Origin: Magnetococcales bacterium WMHbinv6
Lineage (GTDB): Bacteria; Pseudomonadota; Magnetococcia; Magnetococcales; Magnetaquicoccaceae
Assembly: GCA_002753135.1 (NCBI GenBank)
Contig: PDZV01000002.1
Coordinates: 1-57,717, forward strand
DNA: 57,717 bases
Direction: 5' to 3'
This document shows, one piece after another, positions 25,554 to 34,507 of this stretch. The position numbers were made by a program, and so were the translations under genes. The notes beneath the pieces were generated by a model. It was not told the DNA's origin and did no database searches. It saw nothing but the letters and a program-made list of their open reading frames with translations. Position 1 is the first letter of the stretch; every line of letters begins with the position of its first letter.

Positions 25554-26296
25554 CCGTCGACAACCTGACCATCCGCTATGGTGCGCATACCGCTCTGGCC
25601 AACGTCAATCTGCAGATTCGCGCCAAAGAGATTTTTGCCATCATCGGTCCGGCCAACGCGGGCAAAAGCTCTTTTTTGTGTGCCATCAACCGCATGGATG
25701 CCCTGCGGCCCGGCATGTCGGTCAGTGGCGACATTCTCTTCAACGGCATCAATGTTCGCCAATGGCGCAACGTCTATGCCCTGCGTCGGCAAATCGGGGT
25801 GGTCTTTCCCCTGCCTGTCGGCCTGCCGATGACCATCTACGACAATGTTGCCCTGGCACCACGTCTGAGCGGCCAATCCCTGACCAAAGCCGATCTGGAC
25901 GCCCTGGTGGAACGCTGCCTGCGCCGCGCCGCTCTGTGGGATGAGGTCAAGGATCGTCTGCACTCTTTAGGCAGCCTGCTCTCCGGTGGTCAGCAACAAC
26001 GGCTGACCATCGCCCGCGCCCTGGCCCAGGAACCACAGCTGCTCATGCTCGATGAATTTTCCATCGCCGTCGACCCGGTCACCACCATGCGCATTGAAGA
26101 GATTCTGCGCACCTTGCAACAGGAGATGACCATTATTCTGGTCACCAACCTGGTGCAACAGGCCGCCCGTCTGGCCCAGCGCACCGCCTTTTTTCTCAAC
26201 GGTGCCTGCATCGAGGTGGGCGATACGGAGACCATTTTTTCCGGCCAAAGCCAGGATCCGCGCACCCGTGACTATCTTGAAGGAAAATTCGGTTGA
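25547..26296 (+). CDS. pstB: PstB-type ATPase with normal signature but lost Q-loop and H-loop residues
   Basis: A 249-residue ABC ATPase of the PstB group. Walker A is GPANAGKSS (34-42), the signature LSGGQQQR is intact (145-152), and Walker B LLMLDE (165-170) keeps the catalytic Glu. Two key residues are replaced: the Q-loop Gln is Pro88 (VFPLP where PstB has VFQ), and the switch His is Asn201 (LVTNL where PstB has VTHN). The ATP site built on its own Walker motifs should therefore hydrolyse poorly. It is immediately followed, with a 4-bp overlap, by a second PstB with a complementary defect. The two probably work as a heterodimer on PstCA; a regulatory role is also possible. Confidence 0.9.
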   Translation: MVTVDNLTIRYGAHTALANVNLQIRAKEIFAIIGPANAGKSSFLCAINRMDALRPGMSVSGDILFNGINVRQWRNVYALRRQIGVVFPLPVGLPMTIYDNVALAPRLSGQSLTKADLDALVERCLRRAALWDEVKDRLHSLGSLLSGGQQQRLTIARALAQEPQLLMLDEFSIAVDPVTTMRIEEILRTLQQEMTIILVTNLVQQAARLAQRTAFFLNGACIEVGDTETIFSGQSQDPRTRDYLEGKFG

Positions 26297-27087
26297 TGCA
26301 CCCGCCACCCTCCCCGGTTCCCATCGCCATCCACATTCAGCACCTGAACTTGTGGTATGGCACCTTTCAAGCCCTGTTTGACATCAACCTGCAGGTCAAA
26401 CAAGGGATCATTACCAGCATGATCGGCCCCTCCGGCTGCGGCAAATCCACCATTTTGCGCTGTGTCGACCGTATCAACGAACGGAGCGGTACCGTGCGCC
26501 GCGAAGGTCGCATCGAGGTGTTGGGCCATGACATATATGCGCCAGAGGTGGAGCTGGCACAACTGCGCAAAAGGGTCGGCATGGTCTTTCAGCGCCCAAA
26601 CCCGTTGCCCCTCTCCATCTTTGATAACGTACTTTTCGGCCACCGCATCCACCGCCAACCCGACGAACGGGTCAGCCGCCAGGAGGAGGCGGAACTGGCA
26701 GAGATGGCGCTGCAAAAAGTGCTGCTCTGGGACAAGGTCAAAGATCGCCTGCAGCAGAAAGCGACCGTCGGCCTCTCGCTGGAAGAGCAACAAAAACTTT
26801 GTATCGCCCGCCTGTTGCCGGTCAAGCCGGCCATTCTGCTGATGGATGAACCCTGTTCCGCCCTGGATCCGCAAGGCACCCTGGCCGTGGAAGAGTTGAT
26901 CTGGGAGCTGCGCGGCGACTATTCCATCCTGATGGTAACCCACAACATGGCCCAGGCCAGGCGCGCCAGCGAAGAGTGCATTTTTCTGTTGATGGGCCGC
27001 GTCATCGAACAGGGCCCCACCGACCGCCTTTTTCTCACCCCCAGCCAGCCGGAAACAGCCAACTATATTGAGGGGCGTTATGGCTGA
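26293..27087 (+). CDS. pstB: second PstB-type ATPase with degenerate signature motif
   Basis: A 264-residue ABC ATPase close to canonical PstB outside one motif. Walker A is GPSGCGKST (45-53), the Q-loop keeps Gln100 (VFQRPNP), Walker B with D-loop is LLMDEPCSALDP (E186), and the switch His217 is present (VTHNM). The signature, however, reads LSLEE (161-165) instead of LSGGQ. It ends in the PstB-typical YIEGRYG. In a heterodimer with the upstream PstB, its intact Walker site would face the other protein's intact LSGGQ, and its broken signature would face the other protein's impaired site. It is the last pst gene; its first base overlaps the previous gene. Confidence 0.92.
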   Translation: MMHPPPSPVPIAIHIQHLNLWYGTFQALFDINLQVKQGIITSMIGPSGCGKSTILRCVDRINERSGTVRREGRIEVLGHDIYAPEVELAQLRKRVGMVFQRPNPLPLSIFDNVLFGHRIHRQPDERVSRQEEAELAEMALQKVLLWDKVKDRLQQKATVGLSLEEQQKLCIARLLPVKPAILLMDEPCSALDPQGTLAVEELIWELRGDYSILMVTHNMAQARRASEECIFLLMGRVIEQGPTDRLFLTPSQPETANYIEGRYG

Positions 27088-27122
27088 CGCTCGACCTGTT
27101 TTGCATACCCTCTCCTGATTGA

Positions 27123-27149
27123 GTTACATAATGTTACAATAAGTCATGC
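27123..27149 (+). promoter_or_regulatory. GTTACA direct repeats upstream of the diguanylate cyclase
   Basis: GTTACAT (27123-27129), GTTACAA (27133-27139) and the weaker GTCATGC (27143-27149) recur every 10 bp in the 236-bp gap behind pstB. A further GTTACA is at about 27174 after an AAGGAGG that has no start codon near it. The half-sites share TTACAATAA with the repeat before pstS, so a common regulator is possible but unproven. Confidence 0.3.
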
Positions 27150-27323
27150 AAAATCAATCTGCAAACAAGGAGGTTACACAAAACAGCTTCCCAAACCTGC
27201 AGTGCGTTTTTTCCTTGTTCCATGCCGAAAAAATTTTAAGATGGCTGATTCAATTTGATAACCTCGGGTTGCCGCGTCTCTCTGTTTTTCCCGGCACCAT
27301 GGTCTATGAGGCCGGATTTTGCC

Positions 27324-29036
27324 ATGTCCGCAACTGCCAATACCTTTAAGCCAAAACTCTTTCTGCTGATTCTGGTCATGCCGGGCATCCTCTGGTTTGC
27401 CGTGCTGGCTGCCGGGATGCAGGGGTTGCTCTCCATCCGCGACAACCAGGCTGTCGCCCATCAGGATCGGGAACTGCTCAAATTGGGTACCCAGGCCATT
27501 GACCATATCCGAGAGGCACAGTTTCACTTCAAGTCACAAGTGCAACATTGGAAAAATATGCTGCTGCGCGGTCAGGATGTGACACAGCGGAACCTGCACC
27601 TGCAACGGATGGAACAGGAAGAACAACAGGTGCAAGAGGTTTTGCAGCAGCTCCCCTCCCTGTTGCAACCGTTGGGGTTGGACCCGAATATTTTGCAACA
27701 GGTGGCCAGTCTGCAACAGCAACACCGCGCCTTGGGGCTGCATTACCGTTCCGCCCTGCGGGTGTACAACGACAGCCTGCAGAAGCAGTCAGCTGCCCAT
27801 ACCGCTGCCATGGCTGCCGACAAAGTCGTTTTCGGCCAAGACACCCTGACCAGTGATAATACCGACCAACTGGCCGTTGCCATTGTGCAACAGGTGCAAC
27901 AACTGGTAATGAATGCCGCCGAACGTGACGACCGCTGGTTCAGTCGACAGATTACCTATGCCGCCTGGATTTTGGCCGCTTTTATCCTGCTGATTCTGCC
28001 CGTGGCCTTTTTTACCGTCCGACGCCACGTCATTCAACCCATTACCCTGATGACCGACGCCATCGAACAGGTTGCACAAGGCAATCTGCAACAACAGGTG
28101 GCCGCACAAAGCATGGATGAACTCAGTCGCATGGGCCTCGCCTTCAACCATATGGCCAGCGAACTCAACCGGATCCATTCCGGTCTGCAAAGTGAACGGG
28201 ACAAGTTGACCACCATCATCGTCGCCGCCCAGGAGGGTATCGTCATCACCGATCGTTTGGGCAACATCGCCTTGATCAATCCTGCCGCCGAACGTCTGTT
28301 GGAAAAAAGCGCCGAACAAATCACCCGGGAGGGGTTTCTCAACCTGCTCGATGATCCCGACTATCTGCATGCCTATCTCAATCAGTCCGGTATCGAAATT
28401 CCCTCCACGGTGGTCTATCACAATCGGGTGTTGAGCTTTTATGCGGCAACCATTCACGACCCGGATGGTCAGGCAATCGGTTCCGCTGCCTTGATGCGCG
28501 ACATCACGGAAGAAAAGCGGCTGGAAAAACAACTGCGCGATCTCTCCAATACCGACAGTTTGACCAGCCTGAACAACCGACGCCGCATGGAAGAAATTTT
28601 GAGCGAAGAGTTCAGCCGCGCCAAACGCTACAAGCTGCCATTGAGCATTCTCATGCTTGATGTCGACCATTTCAAACGCTTTAACGACCAGCATGGCCAC
28701 GACCAAGGTGATCGGGTCTTGCAAGCGGTCGCCCGTGTCATGCACAATACCTGTCGGGATGTGGATTCGCCTTGCCGTTATGGTGGCGAAGAGTTTTGTC
28801 TGATTCTGCCCAGTACCGCCTTGGAGGGGGCAGACCGCATGGCGGAACGGTTGCGTTACAACGTCGAACAGCATCGTGTCGATGGTCTGCAGGTCACCAT
28901 CAGCATTGGTGTCGCCGTCTTCCCCCTGGTCGGAGAAACGGCCGAATCCTTGAAAAAATTGGCCGACGAAGCCCTGTATCAAGCCAAACATGCCGGGCGT
29001 AACTGCTACCGTATCGCGGGTCAGCCGTTGACCTGA
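27324..29036 (+). CDS. membrane-bound HAMP-PAS diguanylate cyclase
   Basis: A 570-residue protein from the ATG at 27324 (alternatives at 27306 and a TTG at 27255; none has a clear ribosome site). It has a signal-anchor helix, a Gln-rich helical periplasmic part of about 170 residues, a second helix (AWILAAFILLILPVAFFTV), HAMP, PAS and a C-terminal GGDEF domain. The active loop is RYGGEEF, and RDVD lies five residues before it, matching the RxxD inhibitory site. It should make c-di-GMP from two GTP with product inhibition. It follows the pst genes after a 236-bp gap. The ligand of the sensor is unknown. Confidence 0.9.
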   Translation: MSATANTFKPKLFLLILVMPGILWFAVLAAGMQGLLSIRDNQAVAHQDRELLKLGTQAIDHIREAQFHFKSQVQHWKNMLLRGQDVTQRNLHLQRMEQEEQQVQEVLQQLPSLLQPLGLDPNILQQVASLQQQHRALGLHYRSALRVYNDSLQKQSAAHTAAMAADKVVFGQDTLTSDNTDQLAVAIVQQVQQLVMNAAERDDRWFSRQITYAAWILAAFILLILPVAFFTVRRHVIQPITLMTDAIEQVAQGNLQQQVAAQSMDELSRMGLAFNHMASELNRIHSGLQSERDKLTTIIVAAQEGIVITDRLGNIALINPAAERLLEKSAEQITREGFLNLLDDPDYLHAYLNQSGIEIPSTVVYHNRVLSFYAATIHDPDGQAIGSAALMRDITEEKRLEKQLRDLSNTDSLTSLNNRRRMEEILSEEFSRAKRYKLPLSILMLDVDHFKRFNDQHGHDQGDRVLQAVARVMHNTCRDVDSPCRYGGEEFCLILPSTALEGADRMAERLRYNVEQHRVDGLQVTISIGVAVFPLVGETAESLKKLADEALYQAKHAGRNCYRIAGQPLT

Positions 29037-29100
29037 GAGCTTGTGAATACAGCGTCACCAGCAAGCCCGCTGGCACGGCACATTTTCCTTCGACAGGTTG

Positions 29101-31887
29101 ATGGGTTCACGCATGGATCTCCTCTCCCTTGCCACAGCAAAACGGTTGTTGCTACGCATTCTGCTTCGCCTGGGAGTGCTGATCGTCGCCTTTCTGCTGC
29201 TGATCGCCTGGCTGCAGGACGAACAGGCAGCGACCTGGACGACAGAGGAACGGTGGTCCCTGATCGTGCTGTTCAGCCTGCTGGCAGGCGGCCTGATCGG
29301 TCAACAAATCTATCGGCTGTTGCATCCCCTGGAACATTTGGCCGTCACCCTGCGCCACTGGCAGGAGCATCGCTCACCGGAAACCTTGCTGGAACCCATC
29401 CCCGCCTGCAGTCAGGAAATTTTGTGGATTCAAAACACCTTTCAAGCCCTGCTGATCAATCAGGAGTGGGAGAGCAGCCAACTCGAAGAACGGGTCGCAC
29501 AACGTACCCAGGATTTGAATCGGATCAAAGAGGAGGCGGAGGCGGCCAATCGCGCCAAAAGTGAATTTTTGGCCAATATGAGCCATGAAATTCGTACCCC
29601 GATGAATGCCATCATCGGTTTGACCGACCTGGCGTTGCGGATGCGGCCACCACCCAAATTGGAAAAACATCTTTCCAAAGTGTTGCACGCCTCTCGCGCT
29701 CTGTTGCGTATCTTGAACGACATTCTCGATTTTTCCAAAATAGAAGCCGGCAAGTTGACCCTGGATCCGGTACCGTTCAGCCTGCATCGTCTGTTCGACA
29801 ATCTGGGCGATCTGTTCCGACAGGCCGCCTCCGACAAAGGGGTTGAACTCAACCTTTCGATTGTCGCCACCATTCCGGCACGGCTGATTGCCGACGATGC
29901 CCGTATCGAACAGGTGCTGGTCAACCTGATCAGCAACGCCATCAAGTTTACCGAAAATGGCGAAATCGACGTGCGCGCCATCGCCATGGATAAAACGCAA
30001 AGCCAACTGCGCCTGGTCTTCTCGGTGCGTGATACCGGCATCGGTCTCTCCTCCGAACAGATGGCTGCCCTGTTTGAACCGTTTGTCCAGGCCGACAGCT
30101 CCATCACCCGCCGCCACGGTGGCACCGGCCTCGGTTTGAGCATCTGTAAACGGCTGGTCGAAATGATGGGCGGTCGCATCGAAGTGGAAAGTACCATCGG
30201 CCAAGGCAGCATCTTTTTCTTTTCGGTGCTGGTCGGCGTCGACGAGGCCGAACCCCCGCTGGAGTTGATTCCACCAAAAGAGCTCAACACCCTGCGCATT
30301 CTGGTGGTCGATGACAATGAAACGGCACGACTGATCCTGTGGGAATATCTGCGCGGCTTCCAGGTCCGGCCCACGGTGGTCGACTCCGGGCAGCGCGCCC
30401 TGAACGAAGTGCAAGCAGCCTGGCACAACAACACGCCGTTCGATTTGATCTTTGTCGATCACCGCATGCCCGACATGAGCGGCCTGGAAACCGTGCGCAA
30501 ACTGTGTCGGCTGATCGACAGCCTGGATACCTCTGCGGACGGTGACGGTTCACCCGGCACGCTGCCGAAAATCATCATGCTGACCGCTTTTCACAGCGAT
30601 GAACTGAAACGTCAGGCCGGTGTGGCAGGAGTTGATCGTCTGCTGCAAAAACCGATCAGCAGTACCGAACTGTTCAATGCCATCATGGAGCTGTTTGGCC
30701 GCCACGACGCCAAAATCCACCACACAAAACGGGAGGAGACTGTCAACCTCTCTGCCATTACCCAGCAGATCGGTGGCGCACGTATTCTGTTGGTCGAAGA
30801 TAATGGCATCAACCGCGAAGTGGCCCGGGGCGTGTTGGAACAGGTGGGTATTCAGGTCGAGGAGGCCCATAACGGCCAGGAAGCGGTATGGATGGTCGGC
30901 AAAACCCGCTACGACGCCGTGCTGATGGATATTCAAATGCCGATCATGGATGGCATTACCGCCACCACACTGATCCGCCAGGACCGCCGTTGCCAAACCT
31001 TGCCCATTATCGCCATGACCGCCCATGCCCTGGACGGCGATCGCGATAAAAGTCTGGCGGCTGGCATGAACGTGCATATCACCAAACCGATTGATAACGA
31101 CACCCTCTACGCCGCCCTGCTGCAATGGATCAAACCCAAGGATCGCTCCCCCGGCCAGTGGACAGCGCCGCTGCTGCCCTCTACCGTGGAGGAGATTGCC
31201 CCGATCGCCTTGCCCGAGGCGCTGCCGGGCATCGATCTGCAGACCGCCTTGCGCCGCCTGCATGGCAATCGCCGTGTTTTGCTGGCACTGCTCTGGGAGT
31301 TTCACCGCGACTTTGCCCAGTCCGCCGCACAACTGACCATGGCCTTGTTGCACAACAAACGGCGCGACGATCAAAAGCAGGCGGAACGTCTGGTCCACGC
31401 AGTCAAAGGAATTGCCGGCAATCTGTCGGCCATGGAGCTGTTCAGTATTGCCAAGCAGTTGGAAGAGTCGGTCCGTACCGGCCAAAGTTCGGAGTGGGAA
31501 AATCTGCTGCACGAATACGCCGTTGCGCTGCAACGGGTATTGACCACCATCGAAACCCTGCCCCAACCCCTGGACGCCATCCAGATCAGCTCCGATCCCG
31601 CTGCCCTCATGCCCAGCCGCCCCCCTCTCGACAACGAAGCAATAACGGCTCTGCTGGAACAACTGGCCCGCTATCTGCTGGCCCAGGATGCCCGCGCTCA
31701 GGACATTTTTGATCAACTCAACCCGCAGCTGCCCGCTCATCTTGCACCACCAGCCGCACAACATTGGCAGCAACTGCGTGAACAGTTGGATCAATTTCAA
31801 TTTCAGCAGGCCCACGCCACCCTGACCGCCGTGAGTGCCTCTTTGCCTGTCAGCGTGCAAAATCCGGCAAGCAGATCTGAGACGTAG
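29101..31887 (+). CDS. hybrid histidine kinase with two receiver domains and HPt
   Basis: A 928-residue phosphorelay protein. Two membrane helices (about 17-38 and 52-71) flank a very short extracytoplasmic loop, so any signal is probably sensed in or near the membrane. A coiled segment leads to HisKA ([13 protein letters not shown], His162) and HATPase_c ([28 protein letters not shown]). Two receivers follow, with [13 protein letters not shown] and [13 protein letters not shown] as phosphorylation sites, then an HPt domain with [11 protein letters not shown]. It could start at 29101 or 29113. The partner output protein is not obvious; the REC-PAS-GGDEF-EAL protein at 47449 is a candidate. 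It converges on phoB with an 8-bp gap and no terminator. Confidence 0.92.
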   Translation: MGSRMDLLSLATAKRLLLRILLRLGVLIVAFLLLIAWLQDEQAATWTTEERWSLIVLFSLLAGGLIGQQIYRLLHPLEHLAVTLRHWQEHRSPETLLEPIPACSQEILWIQNTFQALLINQEWESSQLEERVAQRTQDLNRIKEEAEAANRAKSEFLANMSHEIRTPMNAIIGLTDLALRMRPPPKLEKHLSKVLHASRALLRILNDILDFSKIEAGKLTLDPVPFSLHRLFDNLGDLFRQAASDKGVELNLSIVATIPARLIADDARIEQVLVNLISNAIKFTENGEIDVRAIAMDKTQSQLRLVFSVRDTGIGLSSEQMAALFEPFVQADSSITRRHGGTGLGLSICKRLVEMMGGRIEVESTIGQGSIFFFSVLVGVDEAEPPLELIPPKELNTLRILVVDDNETARLILWEYLRGFQVRPTVVDSGQRALNEVQAAWHNNTPFDLIFVDHRMPDMSGLETVRKLCRLIDSLDTSADGDGSPGTLPKIIMLTAFHSDELKRQAGVAGVDRLLQKPISSTELFNAIMELFGRHDAKIHHTKREETVNLSAITQQIGGARILLVEDNGINREVARGVLEQVGIQVEEAHNGQEAVWMVGKTRYDAVLMDIQMPIMDGITATTLIRQDRRCQTLPIIAMTAHALDGDRDKSLAAGMNVHITKPIDNDTLYAALLQWIKPKDRSPGQWTAPLLPSTVEEIAPIALPEALPGIDLQTALRRLHGNRRVLLALLWEFHRDFAQSAAQLTMALLHNKRRDDQKQAERLVHAVKGIAGNLSAMELFSIAKQLEESVRTGQSSEWENLLHEYAVALQRVLTTIETLPQPLDAIQISSDPAALMPSRPPLDNEAITALLEQLARYLLAQDARAQDIFDQLNPQLPAHLAPPAAQHWQQLREQLDQFQFQQAHATLTAVSASLPVSVQNPASRSET

Positions 31888-31895
31888 CCCCTCTT

Positions 31896-32615
31896 CTATT
31901 GCAAACGGCTTGCCCCGTCACCAGGACGTTCCCGCAGGCGGTAACCCATGTTGCGCACCGTTTCAATGGCATCACCCACCGGTCCCAACTTTTCCCGCAG
32001 CCGTTTGACATGCACGTCCACCGTGCGGGTCTGGACCGATGTGTTGTTCAAGTTCCATACCTTGGTCAATAATATATCCCGCGACTGTACCCGCCCCTTG
32101 TTGGTCAGCAACAGATCCAGCAACTTGAACTCCATGGCGGTCAAAAAAATTTCTTGTTCCGCCAACCAGACCCGATGGCGCGTCCGATCCATCTTCAGCA
32201 TGCCGAATACCACCTGTGACTCTTCCGTCGCCTGCGCACCCGAACCACTGCGGCGCAAAATAGCCCGGACCCGTAACATCAGCTCCCGCACGTGAAACGG
32301 TTTGACCACATAATCATCTGCCCCCAACTCAAAACCGACCACCCGATCGGTATCTTCCCCCTTGGCGCTTAAAAAGAGAATCGGCGTCGCCCGTGTCCGC
32401 TCATCCATGCGCAAACGATGACACACCTCAATGCCTGACATGCCCGGTAACATGACATCCAACATGGCCAAATCCGGCGGCCCATTCTGGCTGACCCACT
32501 CCAACCCCTCCTCGCCGCTGACAAAAGGAAATACCTGATACCCCTCATTTTTCAGGTTATATTCCAAGGTCATCAATAAATCTTCTTCATCCTCGATGAT
32601 CAGAATATTGGCCAT
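31896..32615 (-). CDS. phoB: phosphate regulon response regulator PhoB
   Basis: A 239-residue OmpR-family regulator. The receiver starts ILIIEDEEDLLMTLEYNLKNEGY, has the phosphorylation site LAMLDVMLPGMSG (Asp near 53), the switch Thr/Ser in LFLSAKGED, and Lys in VVKPF. The C-terminal winged helix reads FLTAMEFKLLDLLLTNKGRVQSRDILLTKVW and VDVHVKRLREKLG, which matches PhoB closely. It activates Pho genes when phosphorylated by PhoR. The assignment as PhoB, rather than another OmpR regulator, rests on sequence pattern plus the adjacent phoR and the nearby pst genes. It lies 85 bp after phoR. Confidence 0.9.
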   Translation of the reverse strand: MANILIIEDEEDLLMTLEYNLKNEGYQVFPFVSGEEGLEWVSQNGPPDLAMLDVMLPGMSGIEVCHRLRMDERTRATPILFLSAKGEDTDRVVGFELGADDYVVKPFHVRELMLRVRAILRRSGSGAQATEESQVVFGMLKMDRTRHRVWLAEQEIFLTAMEFKLLDLLLTNKGRVQSRDILLTKVWNLNNTSVQTRTVDVHVKRLREKLGPVGDAIETVRNMGYRLRERPGDGASRLQ

Positions 32616-32700
32616 TGCTTACACCCCATCCGCTTGTTGCTAAAACCACCACCTGCTTCCGACTTGCGACAACAACCGCTGCGCAGCCAACCAATGCCGA

Positions 32701-34467
32701 TCAGACAACAACCCGCGATACACTCAGCCAAAACAGGGATCCCTGTGGAACAATGGCCTCCATGCCAACCGTTTCACCCATTTTTTCCGCAAGATGTTTG
32801 ACAATCGACAAGCCCAATCCCGTCCCGCCCATCTTGCGGGAACGTCCTGAATCGACGCGATAAAACCGTTCAAAAACGCGGTCACGGTGCTGGGGCGCAA
32901 TGCCAGGGCCATCGTCGAGTACCTCCAGGCGCCATTGTCCCTGCCGTTCCCGCGTCCGCACCCATATTTTGGCACGGTTTGGCACATACTTGACCGCATT
33001 ATCAAGAAAATTGATCAAAATACGCCGCAACACTTCCGCATCGGCCCGGATGGTCATTTCCGGCTCCACCATGATCTGCAGCTTGATCTCCTTATCCTGC
33101 GCGGCCAGGCGCACCAGATCCACCACCTCATGGACAATCGGTAACAGCTCCAGGGATTGCAGTTCGATGGCAAACTGATCGGCCTCCAAACGGGAAAGAT
33201 CCAGCAGATCGGCAATCAATTTGGCCAGTCGACTGGCGTTGCGCTCCATGGCGCTGACCAGAATGCGGCTGTATTTATTATCCTCCAGCGCCCCTTCCAG
33301 CAGCGTCTGGGCATTGGCCTGCAAAACACTGACCGGCGTGCGCAACTCATGGGAGACATTGGCCACAAAATCGCGCCGCATGGCATCCAAACGCCGTTTT
33401 TCTGTCACGTCACGCAAGACGATGACGTGGCCAGGATGTTCATGCAACGGTGTCACCACCGCCGTCACCCGGCGCACCATGGGACCCGGCAGGTCAAATT
33501 CGGTCGAGAAGGGCTGGGCAGGCAGATACGGTTGCTCCAGAGCCAGCTCTTTGCGTATCTGCTCCGGCAAAATATGGCGCACTGCCTCGCCAACCGGTGC
33601 GTGCGGTAAAGACAACAACTCCGTGACCGAACGGTTCATCAGGGTAATCACCTGTTCTCCATCCAGGGCAATCACCCCCTCATGCATGCTTTGCAGCACC
33701 GCCAACATTTGCGACTGTCGTTCCGACAGCAGGGCCAAGGTTTCATTTTTCTCTTCTGCCAACAGGTTCAAAGAGCTGGCCAGCCCGGCCAAGGCGTCAT
33801 TGGCATGAATTTCAATGCGCGGCGCACGGGTCGAGTGGGCCATGGTCTGGGCACAGGCGATGACATGTCGTTGCGAATGGGTGGTCCAGTGGGCAAACAA
33901 GCCGCTCAGAGAGATGGCGGTCATGATGGCAATCAAGCCCGCCACAACGATGGCCATTCGCAACCGACTGGTCAATGCCTGCACCCCCTCCAAAGGAACC
34001 GCAGCACGGACTATCCCCTGCCCTCCATCCGGTTGCTGAAAGGGTACCGCCACATACAACATCCCTTGCGCCATCGTCGCCGATTCCCGACGACTGATGC
34101 CCACGCCATCCCGTAAAGCCTCCACCACCTCTGGACGGAGCTTATGATTGTCCATGGAGAGCAGAGCGACAGCATCGCGCTGCGAATCGCCCAAAACCCG
34201 TCCGTCTTCGGCAATAAAGGTTACCCGAACCCCCTGATCATGGCCTAACAGATCCGCCAGACGATCCGGATTGCGGTTGCTGGTGAGCGACCCGTCAGAC
34301 TCCACCAACAGGCGACCGATGGTGGCATGCCGCCGCAATTCGGTCACCAGTTGCGTCTCCAACCATTCGCCCAGCGAATATTCCAGATAGACATTTGCCG
34401 TGACAATGGCAATCAATACCAGCAATAGAAAAGAGAGAACATATTTACTGCGCAGGTCGAGGGTCAT
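32701..34467 (-). CDS. phoR: phosphate regulon sensor histidine kinase PhoR-like
   Basis: A 588-residue kinase with GGGAGAG upstream of the ATG. Two membrane helices (about 10-30 and 170-192) enclose a periplasmic domain of about 140 residues, larger than in enterobacterial PhoR and more like Gram-positive-type PhoR. A HAMP-like linker, a PAS domain (QSMHEGVIALDGEQVITLMN), HisKA (FVANVSHELRTPVSVLQ) and HATPase_c ([36 protein letters not shown]) follow. It phosphorylates PhoB when phosphate is low, under control of PstSCAB and PhoU. It lies 40 bp after ubiB on the same strand. Confidence 0.88.
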   Translation of the reverse strand: MTLDLRSKYVLSFLLLVLIAIVTANVYLEYSLGEWLETQLVTELRRHATIGRLLVESDGSLTSNRNPDRLADLLGHDQGVRVTFIAEDGRVLGDSQRDAVALLSMDNHKLRPEVVEALRDGVGISRRESATMAQGMLYVAVPFQQPDGGQGIVRAAVPLEGVQALTSRLRMAIVVAGLIAIMTAISLSGLFAHWTTHSQRHVIACAQTMAHSTRAPRIEIHANDALAGLASSLNLLAEEKNETLALLSERQSQMLAVLQSMHEGVIALDGEQVITLMNRSVTELLSLPHAPVGEAVRHILPEQIRKELALEQPYLPAQPFSTEFDLPGPMVRRVTAVVTPLHEHPGHVIVLRDVTEKRRLDAMRRDFVANVSHELRTPVSVLQANAQTLLEGALEDNKYSRILVSAMERNASRLAKLIADLLDLSRLEADQFAIELQSLELLPIVHEVVDLVRLAAQDKEIKLQIMVEPEMTIRADAEVLRRILINFLDNAVKYVPNRAKIWVRTRERQGQWRLEVLDDGPGIAPQHRDRVFERFYRVDSGRSRKMGGTGLGLSIVKHLAEKMGETVGMEAIVPQGSLFWLSVSRVVV

Positions 34468-34507
34468 GGCTCTCCCGGATGGACAACAAACGAATCGAGA
34501 ATGGCTG

